From Gemmatimonadota bacterium (lineage in GTDB: Bacteria > Latescibacterota > UBA2968): 64,000 nt of DNA. The stretch spans positions 1-64,000 of the forward strand of contig VXRD01000155.1 of the NCBI GenBank assembly GCA_009838845.1, in the 5' to 3' direction. The translations under genes and the position numbers were made by a program. Under the pieces are notes generated by a model that saw nothing but the letters and a program-made list of their open reading frames with translations, was not told where the DNA came from and did not search any database. Below, piece by piece: positions 1 through 8,693 of the stretch (position 1 is the first letter of the stretch; each line of letters opens with the position of its first letter).

Positions 1-239
1 ATCTGTACTTGATATACGATAATAATAATAACACTGTGGATTCTGTGGAAAATGCGTCAATAAAAGGAAAACTCGCTTAAAAATAGTGGGTTAAGAATGT
101 TCCTGCCAATATGACATTGTGAATTTCTATGTGCAGAACATGTGGAAATCTGTGTGGTTTTCCACAATTTGGAATGTGGATTTCTTTTTCACACAAAAAA
201 TCCACAATCTATCCAGATTCTTTTCCACACCCAAAATCT

Positions 240-259
240 TGTGCACAGCACTGTGCACA
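240..259. repeat. Perfect 9-bp dyad TGTGCACAG-CA-CTGTGCACA
   Basis: Two 9-bp arms in perfect inverted orientation are separated by two bases, within the cluster of DnaA-like boxes. Each arm contains the palindrome TGTGCACA, 12 bp apart. It could be an operator or a structural part of the origin; no regulator can be named from sequence. Confidence 0.6.
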
Positions 260-323
260 GAAAGCGTTTCTCTTTAAAAATCAATAACTTTTTATTTTTA
301 TCATTAAGAGATTGCAAATTGAG

Positions 324-332
324 TTATCCACA
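324..332 (+). promoter_or_regulatory. Exact consensus DnaA box
   Basis: The bases read TTATCCACA, identical to the high-affinity DnaA box of E. coli, and sit beside a T/A-rich stretch. Seven weaker boxes lie upstream in both orientations. Confidence 0.7.
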
Positions 333-468
333 TCGGGCAAATCTATTGTTGATAGGCATCATACAGGTAAGAGGATTTTCTCTTTTTCGTTGAGGATATG
401 TTTATATTGTTCCGTGTCGTCAGGTGTAAGCTATCTCACCATGCATACATAAATAGGAGACGGTTGAG

Positions 469-1086
469 GTGCTGACTTATGATTCTCAAAAAGCGATGCG
501 CGCATTGTGCAAAAATGATCGCACACTCGGTCAATTAATCAAGCAGGCAGGACCAATAACCCTTGATTTGCCAAAACGATTAAACCCTTTTGATGCGCTT
601 TTGCGGTCGATTATCTATCAACAACTCTCAGGAAAAGCGGCTGCCGCCATTCACAAACGGGTGCGCGTCCTGTTTTCTGGGGGAAATATCAACCCAAATC
701 AAGTACTTGCGATGGATGACCAGGTGCTTCGCAATGCGGGAATGTCCCGGGCAAAAGTGGTCGCGGTAAATGATCTGGCGCAAAAAACCATAGATGGCCT
801 GATTCCCCCGGGTTCACGCCTTCGGGAAATGTCGGATGCCGATATTGTAGAAAATCTCACACAAGTGCGCGGCATTGGAGAGTGGACTGTTCAAATGTTT
901 CTGATGTTCCAACTCGGCAGGCCCGATGTGCTCCCGACAAAAGATTTGGGGGTGCGCAAGGGATTTATGCTCACTTATGGATTGGACGAGTTGCCAGCAG
1001 AAAAAGATATGATGGTCTATTGTGAGCGGTGGCGACCTTATCGCTCGGTGGGAAGCTGGTACATGTGGCGGGCACTTGAATTGTGA
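469..1086 (+). CDS. AlkA-type DNA-3-methyladenine glycosylase (HhH-GPD family)
   Basis: This 205-residue protein belongs to the helix-hairpin-helix base-excision glycosylases that remove alkylated bases such as 3-methyladenine. The hairpin motif is seen at residues 131-142 (TQVRGIGEWTVQ). The catalytic aspartate is most likely Asp159 in LPTKDLGVRKG, matching the AlkA pattern. The N-terminal SIIYQQLSGKAA segment is also typical. It is shorter than E. coli AlkA because it lacks that protein's N-terminal domain, as many bacterial members do. The start is GTG at 469, with AGGAGA at 455-460 at good spacing. A sulfatase follows on the same strand after 31 bases; no functional link is evident. The exact substrate range cannot be read from the sequence. 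Confidence 0.9.
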   Translation: MLTYDSQKAMRALCKNDRTLGQLIKQAGPITLDLPKRLNPFDALLRSIIYQQLSGKAAAAIHKRVRVLFSGGNINPNQVLAMDDQVLRNAGMSRAKVVAVNDLAQKTIDGLIPPGSRLREMSDADIVENLTQVRGIGEWTVQMFLMFQLGRPDVLPTKDLGVRKGFMLTYGLDELPAEKDMMVYCERWRPYRSVGSWYMWRALEL

Positions 1087-1117
1087 GGCTAACTTTCATG
1101 TATAAACGGAGCGGATT

Positions 1118-2476
1118 ATGCCAAACCTGATCGTTTTATTGAGTGACCAGTTGCGCCGACAGGCTCTTGGAATTCACGGTGACCCGGATGCACGCACACC
1201 GCACCTGGACGCCTTTGCACAACAGGGTGTTCGATTTGACAATGCGTGTTCCACGTATCCGATCTGTGTGCCTTTTCGATTTACACTTATGACCGGCGAA
1301 TATGCCCATGTCCGCAAAATACCGGGTATTGAATACGCAATGTCCACGGAAGAGCGCACGCTGGCAGATGAGTTTAATGAGGCGGGGTATGAAACCATTT
1401 ATGTGGGCAAATGGCATCTCGATGGCGGGCACGGGCGGTTGGGATCTGCTGTGCAGGTCAACCGCACGCGGATACCGCGTTCTCGGCAGGGTCGCTGGCA
1501 AAAGTGGTACGGGTTTGAGCTGCGCAATGATCCCTTTGATACCTGTTATTTTGAGGACGACGATCCCACGCCGAAAAAAATTGAAGAGTATCAGACCGAT
1601 GGCTTGTTTCAAATTGGTATGGATTATATAAAAGACCGCGTGGATGACCGTCCCTTCTGCATGGTCATTTCTGTGGAACCACCTCACGATCCTTTTGTGG
1701 CTCCCGAAGATGTGCAATCCGCATGGGAAGCGAGAGATATTGTATTACCCGAAAACTTTGATGTGGCGGATCCCACACAGCGCGAAGCGTTTATTCTCAG
1801 TCGCAAGCGCTACAATGCTATGGTTGAGAATCTGGATGCCAATGTCGGAAAGATGATGGTTTTTCTCAAGGCGGAAGGATTATTGGATGATACAGTCGTG
1901 GTCTTTTTATCTGACCACGGCGAATTGGCGGGCGCACACGGCCTGCGCGCCAAGCAATGGCCCTATGAAGAGTCTGTGGGGATTCCACTCATGGTGTGGG
2001 ATTCCCGTGTGAGAGAACGCGCGGGAACGGTGATCAATGACCCGACATGCACCGAGGATTTGTTTCCAACACTGCTTGGATTGGTGGGGTTAACCCCAAA
2101 AAATGAGGTGCCGGGGACGAACTTGACACCGCTCATTCACGGGGATGTAGATGCGCTTGATCGCGAGGGTGTTTTGCTCGAATTTGTTGCGGAATTGCGG
2201 GAACGACCACCATTTTTTGATGAAGTTTGGCGGGGATTTCGGACCCGGGATTACAAATATACCGTGAAGGGCAACAATATGGGCGGCAGACCCTGGCAAT
2301 TTTTTGATCTGAAAAACGATCCCGGGGAAATGAATAATCTGGTAGATGACCCCAATTACCGCGACCTGGTTGTCCACCATCATCGCTTGTTGTGCGAGCG
2401 CATGATTGAGACAGAGGATCACTTTGTCCTGCTTCCGGCGTTTGACAGTGAGGGTGTAAACGTCTGGGAAGAGTAA
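1118..2476 (+). CDS. Sulfatase (formylglycine type)
   Basis: This 452-residue alkaline-phosphatase-fold sulfatase hydrolyses sulfate esters. Cys50 lies in CVPFRFTLMTG, the C-x-P-x-R motif whose cysteine is oxidised to formylglycine. Asp10 in LLSDQ and the SDHGE motif at 265-269 are probable calcium ligands. GKWH (97-100) and PPHDPF (188-193) are further conserved blocks. No signal peptide precedes the first beta strand, so the enzyme is predicted cytoplasmic. The ATG at 1118 has CGGAGCGG just upstream. It converges on the sialidase-like gene with only two bases between the stop codons. It is the only sulfatase here on the + strand, so it is transcribed apart from the other five. Its substrate is unknown. 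Confidence 0.93.
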   Translation: MPNLIVLLSDQLRRQALGIHGDPDARTPHLDAFAQQGVRFDNACSTYPICVPFRFTLMTGEYAHVRKIPGIEYAMSTEERTLADEFNEAGYETIYVGKWHLDGGHGRLGSAVQVNRTRIPRSRQGRWQKWYGFELRNDPFDTCYFEDDDPTPKKIEEYQTDGLFQIGMDYIKDRVDDRPFCMVISVEPPHDPFVAPEDVQSAWEARDIVLPENFDVADPTQREAFILSRKRYNAMVENLDANVGKMMVFLKAEGLLDDTVVVFLSDHGELAGAHGLRAKQWPYEESVGIPLMVWDSRVRERAGTVINDPTCTEDLFPTLLGLVGLTPKNEVPGTNLTPLIHGDVDALDREGVLLEFVAELRERPPFFDEVWRGFRTRDYKYTVKGNNMGGRPWQFFDLKNDPGEMNNLVDDPNYRDLVVHHHRLLCERMIETEDHFVLLPAFDSEGVNVWEE

Positions 2477-2478
2477 GT

Positions 2479-3567
2479 TCAGGGTTTCCAGATGGTCGCG
2501 CCGATATAGCGTTCGCCTTCGGGCGTATCATTGTAATAATAGGCTGTTACGAGTACGCCATCGGGTCTCAGAACAGTGCGCGGATACCCGATATCCGCAT
2601 TGCCGCCATCTTCGCGCAGTACAATTTCCTCGCTCCAATTGGTTCCGGTCGTATCACTGATCCTCGCGCGAATACCATAAGGTGTTGCGCGATAACCGTA
2701 AGTTAGAACGACCCGTCCATCCTTCAGATGCGTCAACGTCGGCGGGTTCCCCCCCTGGCCAGAAGCCGGTACAGGCTGGCCGACATGTGTCCAGGTCAGC
2801 CCATCATCTTCGGATAAATACGTATCGATCCAGTGTTTAGACGCTGTAAATTCTCCGCGTTCCGTGCAGCGCACGGCGACAAGAATATGCCCATTACGGA
2901 GACGCAAACTTGCGGGCATGATCTGAAAACCCGCAGGCTCTTCACTCAGCCACGATAGAAATCCAAATTTGCGCCCGCCATCATAAGACCGCGCAGCAAA
3001 TACGCGGCCTTCCAGCCCATTGCGCTTATTCGCCGTTAGAAATAGCGTACACCGATCCGCGCTATCTATCAGATAATCCGTTCGCGCAGCGATCCCGGTT
3101 TGCCCCCACATTGGGAGCCAGAAAGGCCCGTTCCACGACTGACATCGGTCCTGTGAATAGTACCAGAAGGAACAGACCCCTGGACCCAGGCCCGTCCTGG
3201 CACACATCAATGCGAAGTCGGGATGCGAAAAATCCACATTGCCCGGACAATCCGTCGGCCCGTGTTCTCCGTCCAGAACTTCGCCTACGCGCAATCCTTC
3301 ATTCATGTGTTCATCGGCTGACAATCCGCGATTTCCCGGGGTTTTGCACGGCATGGGTGTCACGTTCCAGGTTTCGCCGCCATCCACACTTCGCGCTTGC
3401 ATGTTTACAAATGGACTGTCTTTGTCTCGCGCGTGAAAACCGCCCTGGGGATCTGTATATCCCAGCGTAAATCCCAGTGCGATCTCGTCACCCCACGACC
3501 ACACCCCGTAATTTGCAGGCCAACCCGCAAAACGCCCCGTTTCCCGGTACACGGTTACGTGTTTCAT
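2479..3567 (-). CDS. Sialidase-fold (BNR/Asp-box) protein
   Basis: The 362-residue protein is a predicted six-bladed beta-propeller of the sialidase/BNR superfamily. Asp-box motifs (S-x-D-x-G-x-x-W) are seen at residues 60-67 (SVDGGETW), 138-145 (SQDRCQSW, degenerate) and 252-259 (SEDDGLTW), with a partial one near 194-201. No signal peptide is visible. The start overlaps the stop of the Gfo/Idh/MocA gene by four bases (ATGA), so the two are translationally coupled. It is the last gene of the minus-strand series. Many environmental members of this family are annotated as exo-alpha-sialidases without proof, so sialic acid should not be assumed; a glycoside hydrolase or lyase acting on a desulfated glycan is equally possible. 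Confidence 0.8.
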   Translation of the reverse strand: MKHVTVYRETGRFAGWPANYGVWSWGDEIALGFTLGYTDPQGGFHARDKDSPFVNMQARSVDGGETWNVTPMPCKTPGNRGLSADEHMNEGLRVGEVLDGEHGPTDCPGNVDFSHPDFALMCARTGLGPGVCSFWYYSQDRCQSWNGPFWLPMWGQTGIAARTDYLIDSADRCTLFLTANKRNGLEGRVFAARSYDGGRKFGFLSWLSEEPAGFQIMPASLRLRNGHILVAVRCTERGEFTASKHWIDTYLSEDDGLTWTHVGQPVPASGQGGNPPTLTHLKDGRVVLTYGYRATPYGIRARISDTTGTNWSEEIVLREDGGNADIGYPRTVLRPDGVLVTAYYYNDTPEGERYIGATIWKP

Positions 3568-4571
3568 AATTTAACCGTACCATCTTCCAGCATGCTCAAC
3601 AGTGCCGAATCATCCACGTTTAGAGGTAATTCAACTCTGCCTCGACGACGACTCGATTCATAAGTTGCAAAAATCAATTCTGTTGCTTGCAGTGCTTTGC
3701 GCCCCGAAAGTTCGGGTTCGCGTCCATTTTTCACGGCATCGACGAGGTCCAGCACAGCAACGGTTGTCGCATCGCGCTGACTCACCATGCCGCTGAGATC
3801 CACATCCACCTCCTGGGTGCCCGATACAACGCGGAGTGGGCGAGCATCGCGGCCCCCAATTTCAATGAACCCTTCGCTCCCGACCAACCGATTCGCAACG
3901 CCCTGCATCCTGGTTACACCTGTTACCAACAACCCCTCGCGGCCATTTTGATACCGAATCCACGAAATTCCGCTGCCTTCCACGGGGGTCCCAAACACCT
4001 CGCGCCCACCTTCTGCGTCGATTTGCCCGATTACCCACTCGGCGGGTTCATCGTCATTGTAAAAGAAGAACATATCGAACCAGTGCGTGCCCCAGTCGAA
4101 CATGTTCGGGCAATTGCCCTCAAAACGCCGCACTTCGCCAATGGCACCAGATTTTGCAATCTCCTTTGCCTTTATAAATTGCCCGGCAAACCGCCTCTGA
4201 TGACAAAATGTGATGACCACGTCGTTATCCACGCAGGCCTGATATAACGATTTTGCTTCTCCCCAGGTCGGTGCCATGGGCTTTTCTGCGTGAATCGCCT
4301 GAATCCCACTGCCCGCCGCATCTACAATCATGTCGTGATGCAATCCGGTCCAGGTACACACGCTGACAAAGTCCAGGTCTTCCTTTTCCAGCATGTCGCG
4401 GTAGTCTTCGTAGCCGTTTTCAACACCAAATTCCGCCATGTACGCCGAACGCGGTGCCTCAAACGGATCGGCACACGCTATGATCGCTACGTCGTCTGAT
4501 GCGGTCCACCCGCGTGCATGCGCTTTTCCACGACCCCCACAACCGATAACACCAGCTTTAAAATTTGCCAT
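3564..4571 (-). CDS. Gfo/Idh/MocA family oxidoreductase
   Basis: This is a 335-residue NAD(P)-dependent sugar or cyclitol oxidoreductase. The N-terminal Rossmann motif is GVIGCGGRG (residues 7-15) and the family's EKPMA motif lies at 96-100. I placed the start at 4571 because AGAGGAG lies directly upstream. An in-frame ATG 30 bases earlier would overlap the preceding gene and has no ribosome binding site. The gene lies 17 bases after the 2-hydroxyacid dehydrogenase and is coupled to the sialidase-fold gene. Members of this family often oxidise or epimerise monosaccharides released by hydrolases, which fits a role after desulfation. The substrate is unknown. Confidence 0.9.
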   Translation of the reverse strand: MANFKAGVIGCGGRGKAHARGWTASDDVAIIACADPFEAPRSAYMAEFGVENGYEDYRDMLEKEDLDFVSVCTWTGLHHDMIVDAAGSGIQAIHAEKPMAPTWGEAKSLYQACVDNDVVITFCHQRRFAGQFIKAKEIAKSGAIGEVRRFEGNCPNMFDWGTHWFDMFFFYNDDEPAEWVIGQIDAEGGREVFGTPVEGSGISWIRYQNGREGLLVTGVTRMQGVANRLVGSEGFIEIGGRDARPLRVVSGTQEVDVDLSGMVSQRDATTVAVLDLVDAVKNGREPELSGRKALQATELIFATYESSRRRGRVELPLNVDDSALLSMLEDGTVKL

Positions 4572-4588
4572 TTTCTTTTCTCCTCTAT

Positions 4589-5560
4589 TTATGTTTTCCA
4601 AATCGATGTCGCATCCACGACATAGCCCCTCTGGTTATCCACCACGTTTAACAGGGGTTCTCCCGCGCAGAATCGACGCACATTTTCCACAATTAATGCC
4701 TTTCTGCGCTTGTCTATTTCGGGCGAAGCACCTGCCACATGTGGCGTCAAAATTACATTTTCCATGGACCACAGGGCGTGATCTTGCGGCAGCGGTTCCT
4801 CTTCATATACATCGAGACCCGCACCGCCGATCTGCCCGGATTGCAATGCGCTGGTCAGTGCATGCAATTGGACCACTTTGCCGCGGCCGATATTGATTAG
4901 TATTCCCGTATTTTTCATCGCACGAAACATATCCGCATCGAATAACCCTTCGGTCTGTGCTGTATGCGGTACGCAAATTACCACAAAATCGGACTCCGCG
5001 ACCATATCCGAAAGTTCATCTGGGGCATAAATACGCGCGATAAAATCGGGTTTTCCCTTTGGGGCTGGATCCATTCCCACCACGCGCATGCCAAATACCG
5101 GGCCTCGTTCGGCAACAGCCAGACCAATGCCTCCCAAACCGACGACGCCCAATGTCGTTCCCGCAAGGTGGATGACCGGCACGCCTTTTTCCCATTTGCT
5201 CTGGGACTGATTGCGAATATAGTGATGCAATCCGCGCGCAAATGCCATGACCATTGAAAATACATGATCGGCGATTACATCGCTGTATATCCCACGGATA
5301 TTCGTCACTGTCAAATCGCTTTTTCGCAGTTCTGGAAAGTAATAGCCATCCAGCCCGGCACTCGTCGCCTGTACCCACCGCAGTTTTTTAGCTGCTTTCA
5401 AAATCTGCGGCGTCATTCCTCCAAAATACGCATCTGCATCACCAATTTCCGACAGGATGTCTTCTTCGGACTTCACCACGACTGTTTCCACACCCAGGTC
5501 GTGGATCTGCTGCATGTATTCATCTTCCAACGCCCGCTGCAATACCATTTTTATCGCCAT
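4589..5560 (-). CDS. D-2-hydroxyacid dehydrogenase (NAD-binding)
   Basis: The 323-residue protein matches the D-isomer-specific 2-hydroxyacid dehydrogenases, which interconvert 2-oxo and 2-hydroxy acids. The nucleotide-binding motif GLGGIG is at residues 131-136. The catalytic triad is Arg216 (NIGRGK), Glu245 (YEEEPLP) and His264 (TPHVAGASP). The ATG at 5560 is preceded by GGAGG. It is separated from the upstream sulfatase by 106 bases that contain an octamer repeat, so a promoter or processing site may lie there. In context it probably reduces or oxidises a sugar-acid intermediate; glyoxylate/hydroxypyruvate reductase activity is one alternative. Confidence 0.9.
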   Translation of the reverse strand: MAIKMVLQRALEDEYMQQIHDLGVETVVVKSEEDILSEIGDADAYFGGMTPQILKAAKKLRWVQATSAGLDGYYFPELRKSDLTVTNIRGIYSDVIADHVFSMVMAFARGLHHYIRNQSQSKWEKGVPVIHLAGTTLGVVGLGGIGLAVAERGPVFGMRVVGMDPAPKGKPDFIARIYAPDELSDMVAESDFVVICVPHTAQTEGLFDADMFRAMKNTGILINIGRGKVVQLHALTSALQSGQIGGAGLDVYEEEPLPQDHALWSMENVILTPHVAGASPEIDKRRKALIVENVRRFCAGEPLLNVVDNQRGYVVDATSIWKT

Positions 5561-5574
5561 TTTACAACCTCCAA

Positions 5575-5610
5575 GCGAATCAACGAATAGACGAATAGAC
5601 GAATCCCGCC
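5575..5610. repeat. CGAATAGA octamer repeat, copy 1
   Basis: Tandem near-copies of the octamer CGAATAGA (variant CGAATCAA) run through this gap between two minus-strand genes and end in GAATCCCGCC. The same array and ending recur at 17113-17148, and the octamers recur at 53561-53602. Confidence 0.8.
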
Positions 5611-5666
5611 CAGCAACCCCACGGACGGGCGAGAGGCACTATCTCTACATTGTTCTCTGCACTGTT

Positions 5667-6938
5667 TTAAGACTGCCAGGGGATACTGCCGTTTTGCTGC
5701 ATTTCCGTCTGCAACAACTCACCCATTTCCCGAAATGCGCCTGTTTTTGCCTGATCCGATGTTTCTTGAGGGTCATTGCCCAGATCATAGAGTTCCAGTG
5801 GTTCAAAAGGACTGTTGTGCAACAATTTGATGTTGCCGCGTCGAACAGCGTGCTGGTTTAGTCCGAGGAATGAGGGACCCCCGTCTTTTCGCACCCAGTA
5901 CATCACGCGATCAGAAAAATTCTGCGTTTCTCCTCTCAGCGTTGGCAAAATAGACAGTCCTTCGATTTCATGGTTGACCGATACACCTGCTATTTCGCAG
6001 GCTGTGGGGAATAGGTCCATCAGCATGGCAACGTTATCACATACCTGGCCTTTCTCAATTCCATCTGCCCACATTGCACAGGTGGGTACCCGAATGCCGC
6101 CTTCATACATCTGTCCCTTTCCGCCTTTTAAATCACCGTTGGTTGCGCCCACATTTAGCTGTCCGCCATTGTCCGATGTGTAAATCACGAGAGTATTGGA
6201 GAGTTGTCCGGTTTGCTCAAGCGCGTCCAGGACCCGACCAATGCCCGCATCCATGTGCTCGACCAGTGCGATGTATTTCACCCGTTCGGGCGAGGCATCA
6301 GGCTCGCGCTGGCGCACCCGGTCGATCCAATCTTCTGGCGGTTGAATGGGCGTGTGTGGCGCATTATAAGCCAGATAGAGGAAGAACGGTTGTGACGAAT
6401 GCGCGTGTCCGTGAATTACCTCGGTCGCCCATTCTGTAAATAGATCCGTTGCGTGTCCCCGCGGGTCAATCACCTCGAGGTCTTTCTGCATGTAATTCTG
6501 GTCGTGTCGCAAATGCGTGTAATAATCGTCCATCATGTCGCCCAGAAAACCGTGGAAATGATCAAATCCACGCTTGCACGGATGGTTCTCTGGCTCGAGG
6601 CCCAGGTGCCATTTTCCAATAATGGATGTGTGATAGTCTTTTTGTTTGAGCATTGATGGCAGTGTTATGGCATCGCGACTGAAATATCCCCAATTACTCT
6701 CGGGGTAAGTGCGAATCACGCCCGGCACGCCAACTCGATCCGGATATCGCCCGGTCATCAGTGCTGCGCGACTGGGGGAACATACGGATGAATTTGCGTA
6801 GAACTGCGTCAGGCGAATGCCGTTTTCAGCAATGCGGTCGATATTTGGCGTTTGAATATGCGGTCCTTGATGTGCCGAGATATCGCCGTAACCGTGATCA
6901 TCGCCCAGGATTATCAGGATATTTGGCAAATGCGCCAT
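5667..6938 (-). CDS. Sulfatase (formylglycine type)
   Basis: This 423-residue sulfatase carries the modification motif CSPSRAALMTG with Cys53, and an N-terminal metal site NILIILGDDHG (Asp13 and Asp14). GKWHLG and TSDNGG are also present and conserved in the family. Nothing resembling a signal peptide precedes the first strand, so cytoplasmic action is predicted. The closest look is to the arylsulfatase A / N-acetylgalactosamine-6-sulfatase group (IQPPEDW, SDNGGQ), but the substrate cannot be assigned. It follows the small 96-residue gene by 21 bases in the minus-strand operon. It needs a formylglycine-generating enzyme, which is not in the window. Confidence 0.93.
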   Translation of the reverse strand: MAHLPNILIILGDDHGYGDISAHQGPHIQTPNIDRIAENGIRLTQFYANSSVCSPSRAALMTGRYPDRVGVPGVIRTYPESNWGYFSRDAITLPSMLKQKDYHTSIIGKWHLGLEPENHPCKRGFDHFHGFLGDMMDDYYTHLRHDQNYMQKDLEVIDPRGHATDLFTEWATEVIHGHAHSSQPFFLYLAYNAPHTPIQPPEDWIDRVRQREPDASPERVKYIALVEHMDAGIGRVLDALEQTGQLSNTLVIYTSDNGGQLNVGATNGDLKGGKGQMYEGGIRVPTCAMWADGIEKGQVCDNVAMLMDLFPTACEIAGVSVNHEIEGLSILPTLRGETQNFSDRVMYWVRKDGGPSFLGLNQHAVRRGNIKLLHNSPFEPLELYDLGNDPQETSDQAKTGAFREMGELLQTEMQQNGSIPWQS

Positions 6939-6959
6939 GTATCATCTCCTTTAATAAAA

Positions 6960-7250
6960 TTACATGTGTCGCAGCATTCGCCGCACGAGTTCGCGTTTTT
7001 CTGCGGGGTCTTTTGCCCAGCAGATTTCCTCAAATTGATCTTCAAATGTTCCGGGATTTTCGATTGTTCGATCCCGACTCAATTTTTGCAACTGCTCAAT
7101 TTCACGAGGATCGAGTCTGTGGGACATGCGGTTTAGTGCAAATTTGAATCGTTTCGGATTCCGCAAAAAATAAGTGCCCAGATCCCGGAGCATGTCGCCG
7201 TATTTCAAGCTTTGCTCCGCAACAGTTTCCGCGAGTTTATCATTTTGCAT
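6960..7250 (-). CDS. Small hypothetical protein between two sulfatase genes
   Basis: I do not recognise this 96-residue protein. It is charged, predicted mostly helical, and contains TYFLRNPKRFKFALNRM followed by DPREIEQLQKLSRDR. It has no signal peptide, membrane segment or cysteine pair. I chose the ATG at 7250 because AAGGAG lies seven bases upstream; an in-frame ATG 39 bases earlier overlaps the preceding sulfatase and lacks such a site. The gene sits 16 bases after one sulfatase and 21 bases before another, so it is co-transcribed with both. A role tied to the sulfatases is only inferred from position. Confidence 0.7.
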   Translation of the reverse strand: MQNDKLAETVAEQSLKYGDMLRDLGTYFLRNPKRFKFALNRMSHRLDPREIEQLQKLSRDRTIENPGTFEDQFEEICWAKDPAEKRELVRRMLRHM

Positions 7251-7266
7251 GGCCGAACTCCTTTTA

Positions 7267-8679
7267 TTATTCATTCGCGCGTTTTCCAATTGTATCCGCG
7301 AGGTGGTCCATCAGATCGTCGAGTGCCTGCCGCGATGCGCGATCGCGAAATGCTTTGAGCGCCGGATCGTTTGTTTCCACCATCCATTCTTCGAGCGCGT
7401 TTCTCAGAGCCTGAATTTCATCGGCGTAGTTAGGGTCGTCAATCAGGTTGTTCAGTGCATTGGGGTCGTTCTCAAAATCGTAAAATTCTTCGAGTACGCG
7501 ATAGCTGAACAAATGGTTTCGCGCAGCCAATTCCGGGTCGTTGGCTTCTGCTTCTTTCATCGCCTGCCAGGACCGACCATTCTGGGATTCATTTCGAAAT
7601 TCCCGTTCGCCATCGGACCAGGGGTTGAAGATATAGCCGAATCGCGTGTTTTGCACACATCGCATCGGGTAATTGCGCCACCCCGAGGTCTGGTGAAATT
7701 GCGTGAACACACGCTCGCAGCCATCCTGTTTTTCACCCCGTAATACCGGCAAACGCGATTTGCCATTGACGCCGTCCGGGATATCTACACCAATCGCATC
7801 CAGTACTGTGGGCAAATAATCTACCCCGGAAATAAAATGCTCGGTATCCACGCGCCCGGCTTGAATGACCGCGGGCCACCGCGCCAAAAAGGGTGTGCGC
7901 GTGCTGTTTAGATAACAATTTGTTTTTGCAAAGGGAAATGCCATGCCATTATCGGATAAAAACATCACGAGGGTGTTCTCCGCCACGCCCGCTTCGTCCA
8001 GCACGTCGAGCAATCGGCCCACAGTGTCATCACAGCGGCGAACAGAGTTGTAATACTCGGCAATTTCCAGACGCACTTCTGGGATATCGGGTAAAAATTC
8101 GGGAATGACCACTTCTTCTGGGTCAAATGTGCGCGAGGGTGGCACCGCTGGTGGATCGAGTTCGCTGTACCATTCGGGCTTGTCATTACCGTAGAACGGA
8201 CGGTGCGGATCGTGGGAATTTGCCATGAGGAAAAATGGGTGGTCGCCATCTACGGCAGATTGAACAAAGTTTTTGGTATGTTGATAATACGCATCGGGAT
8301 TTCGCCCCTGCCCCAAATCGATCTGATCATACGCCATGTCCCATTGAAATGCCGCGTATGGTGTCGAGTGTGTCACTTTGCCCAAAATGCCCACGTCATA
8401 GCCTTCACCGCGCAAGATGTCGGGTAGAATGGGTACTTCTTCGTGTCGCAAATGGTAGAAGCCCTCGCCGCCGCTGAGATGCGGATATCGCCCGGTCATC
8501 AATGCCGAGCGGCTCGGTTGGCATACTGCTATCGTCACATGTCCGTGGTTAAACCGCAGTCCTCCCGCGGCCAATCGGTCAATATTTGGGGTCGTCCCCG
8601 CTGTTGGGCAACCAAATGCCCCCACAGCATCCCAGTTCATGTCATCTGCTGTTATCAGCATGAAATTTGGTCTGTTCAT
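7267..8679 (-). CDS. Sulfatase (formylglycine type)
   Basis: The 470-residue protein starts MNRPNFMLITADDMN, with metal-binding Asp12-Asp13 and no signal peptide. The modification motif is CQPSRSALMTG with Cys53. NSHDPHRPF and FLSDNGM are further family blocks. The start at 8679 is supported by AAAGGAG; an in-frame start 84 bases upstream would run through the stop of the cupin gene and adds an unrelated tail. The CQPSR form and NSHDPHRPF segment resemble the heparan N-sulfatase / iduronate-2-sulfatase side of the family, but this is not decisive for substrate. Confidence 0.93.
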   Translation of the reverse strand: MNRPNFMLITADDMNWDAVGAFGCPTAGTTPNIDRLAAGGLRFNHGHVTIAVCQPSRSALMTGRYPHLSGGEGFYHLRHEEVPILPDILRGEGYDVGILGKVTHSTPYAAFQWDMAYDQIDLGQGRNPDAYYQHTKNFVQSAVDGDHPFFLMANSHDPHRPFYGNDKPEWYSELDPPAVPPSRTFDPEEVVIPEFLPDIPEVRLEIAEYYNSVRRCDDTVGRLLDVLDEAGVAENTLVMFLSDNGMAFPFAKTNCYLNSTRTPFLARWPAVIQAGRVDTEHFISGVDYLPTVLDAIGVDIPDGVNGKSRLPVLRGEKQDGCERVFTQFHQTSGWRNYPMRCVQNTRFGYIFNPWSDGEREFRNESQNGRSWQAMKEAEANDPELAARNHLFSYRVLEEFYDFENDPNALNNLIDDPNYADEIQALRNALEEWMVETNDPALKAFRDRASRQALDDLMDHLADTIGKRANE

Positions 8680-8693
8680 ATTGCTCCTTTCCT

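Larger units (their letters stand above)
1..468. other. Candidate replication origin / dnaA regulatory region
   Basis: No gene is evident. The stretch is AT-rich and crowded with DnaA-box-like 9-mers. One exact TTATCCACA lies at 324-332. One-mismatch boxes lie at 44-52 (TGTGGAAAA) and at 158-166 and 221-229 (TTTTCCACA). Two-mismatch versions lie at 35-43, 141-149, 175-183 and 198-206. A T/A-rich tract at about 264-320, next to the exact box, could serve as an unwinding element. The dnaN-recF-dciA-gyrB-gyrA cluster 12 kb to the right fits an origin neighbourhood. dnaA itself is not in the window and may lie just to the left. The region could instead be only an autoregulated dnaA promoter. Confidence 0.55.

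Noticed and set aside
142-393. Open frame of 83 codons inside the candidate origin
   Set aside because: It has no ribosome site and overlaps the DnaA-box cluster; the translated sequence shows no family feature.
5575-5610. Tandem repeats as a CRISPR array
   Set aside because: The octamers are too short and contiguous, with no spacers and no cas genes in the window.
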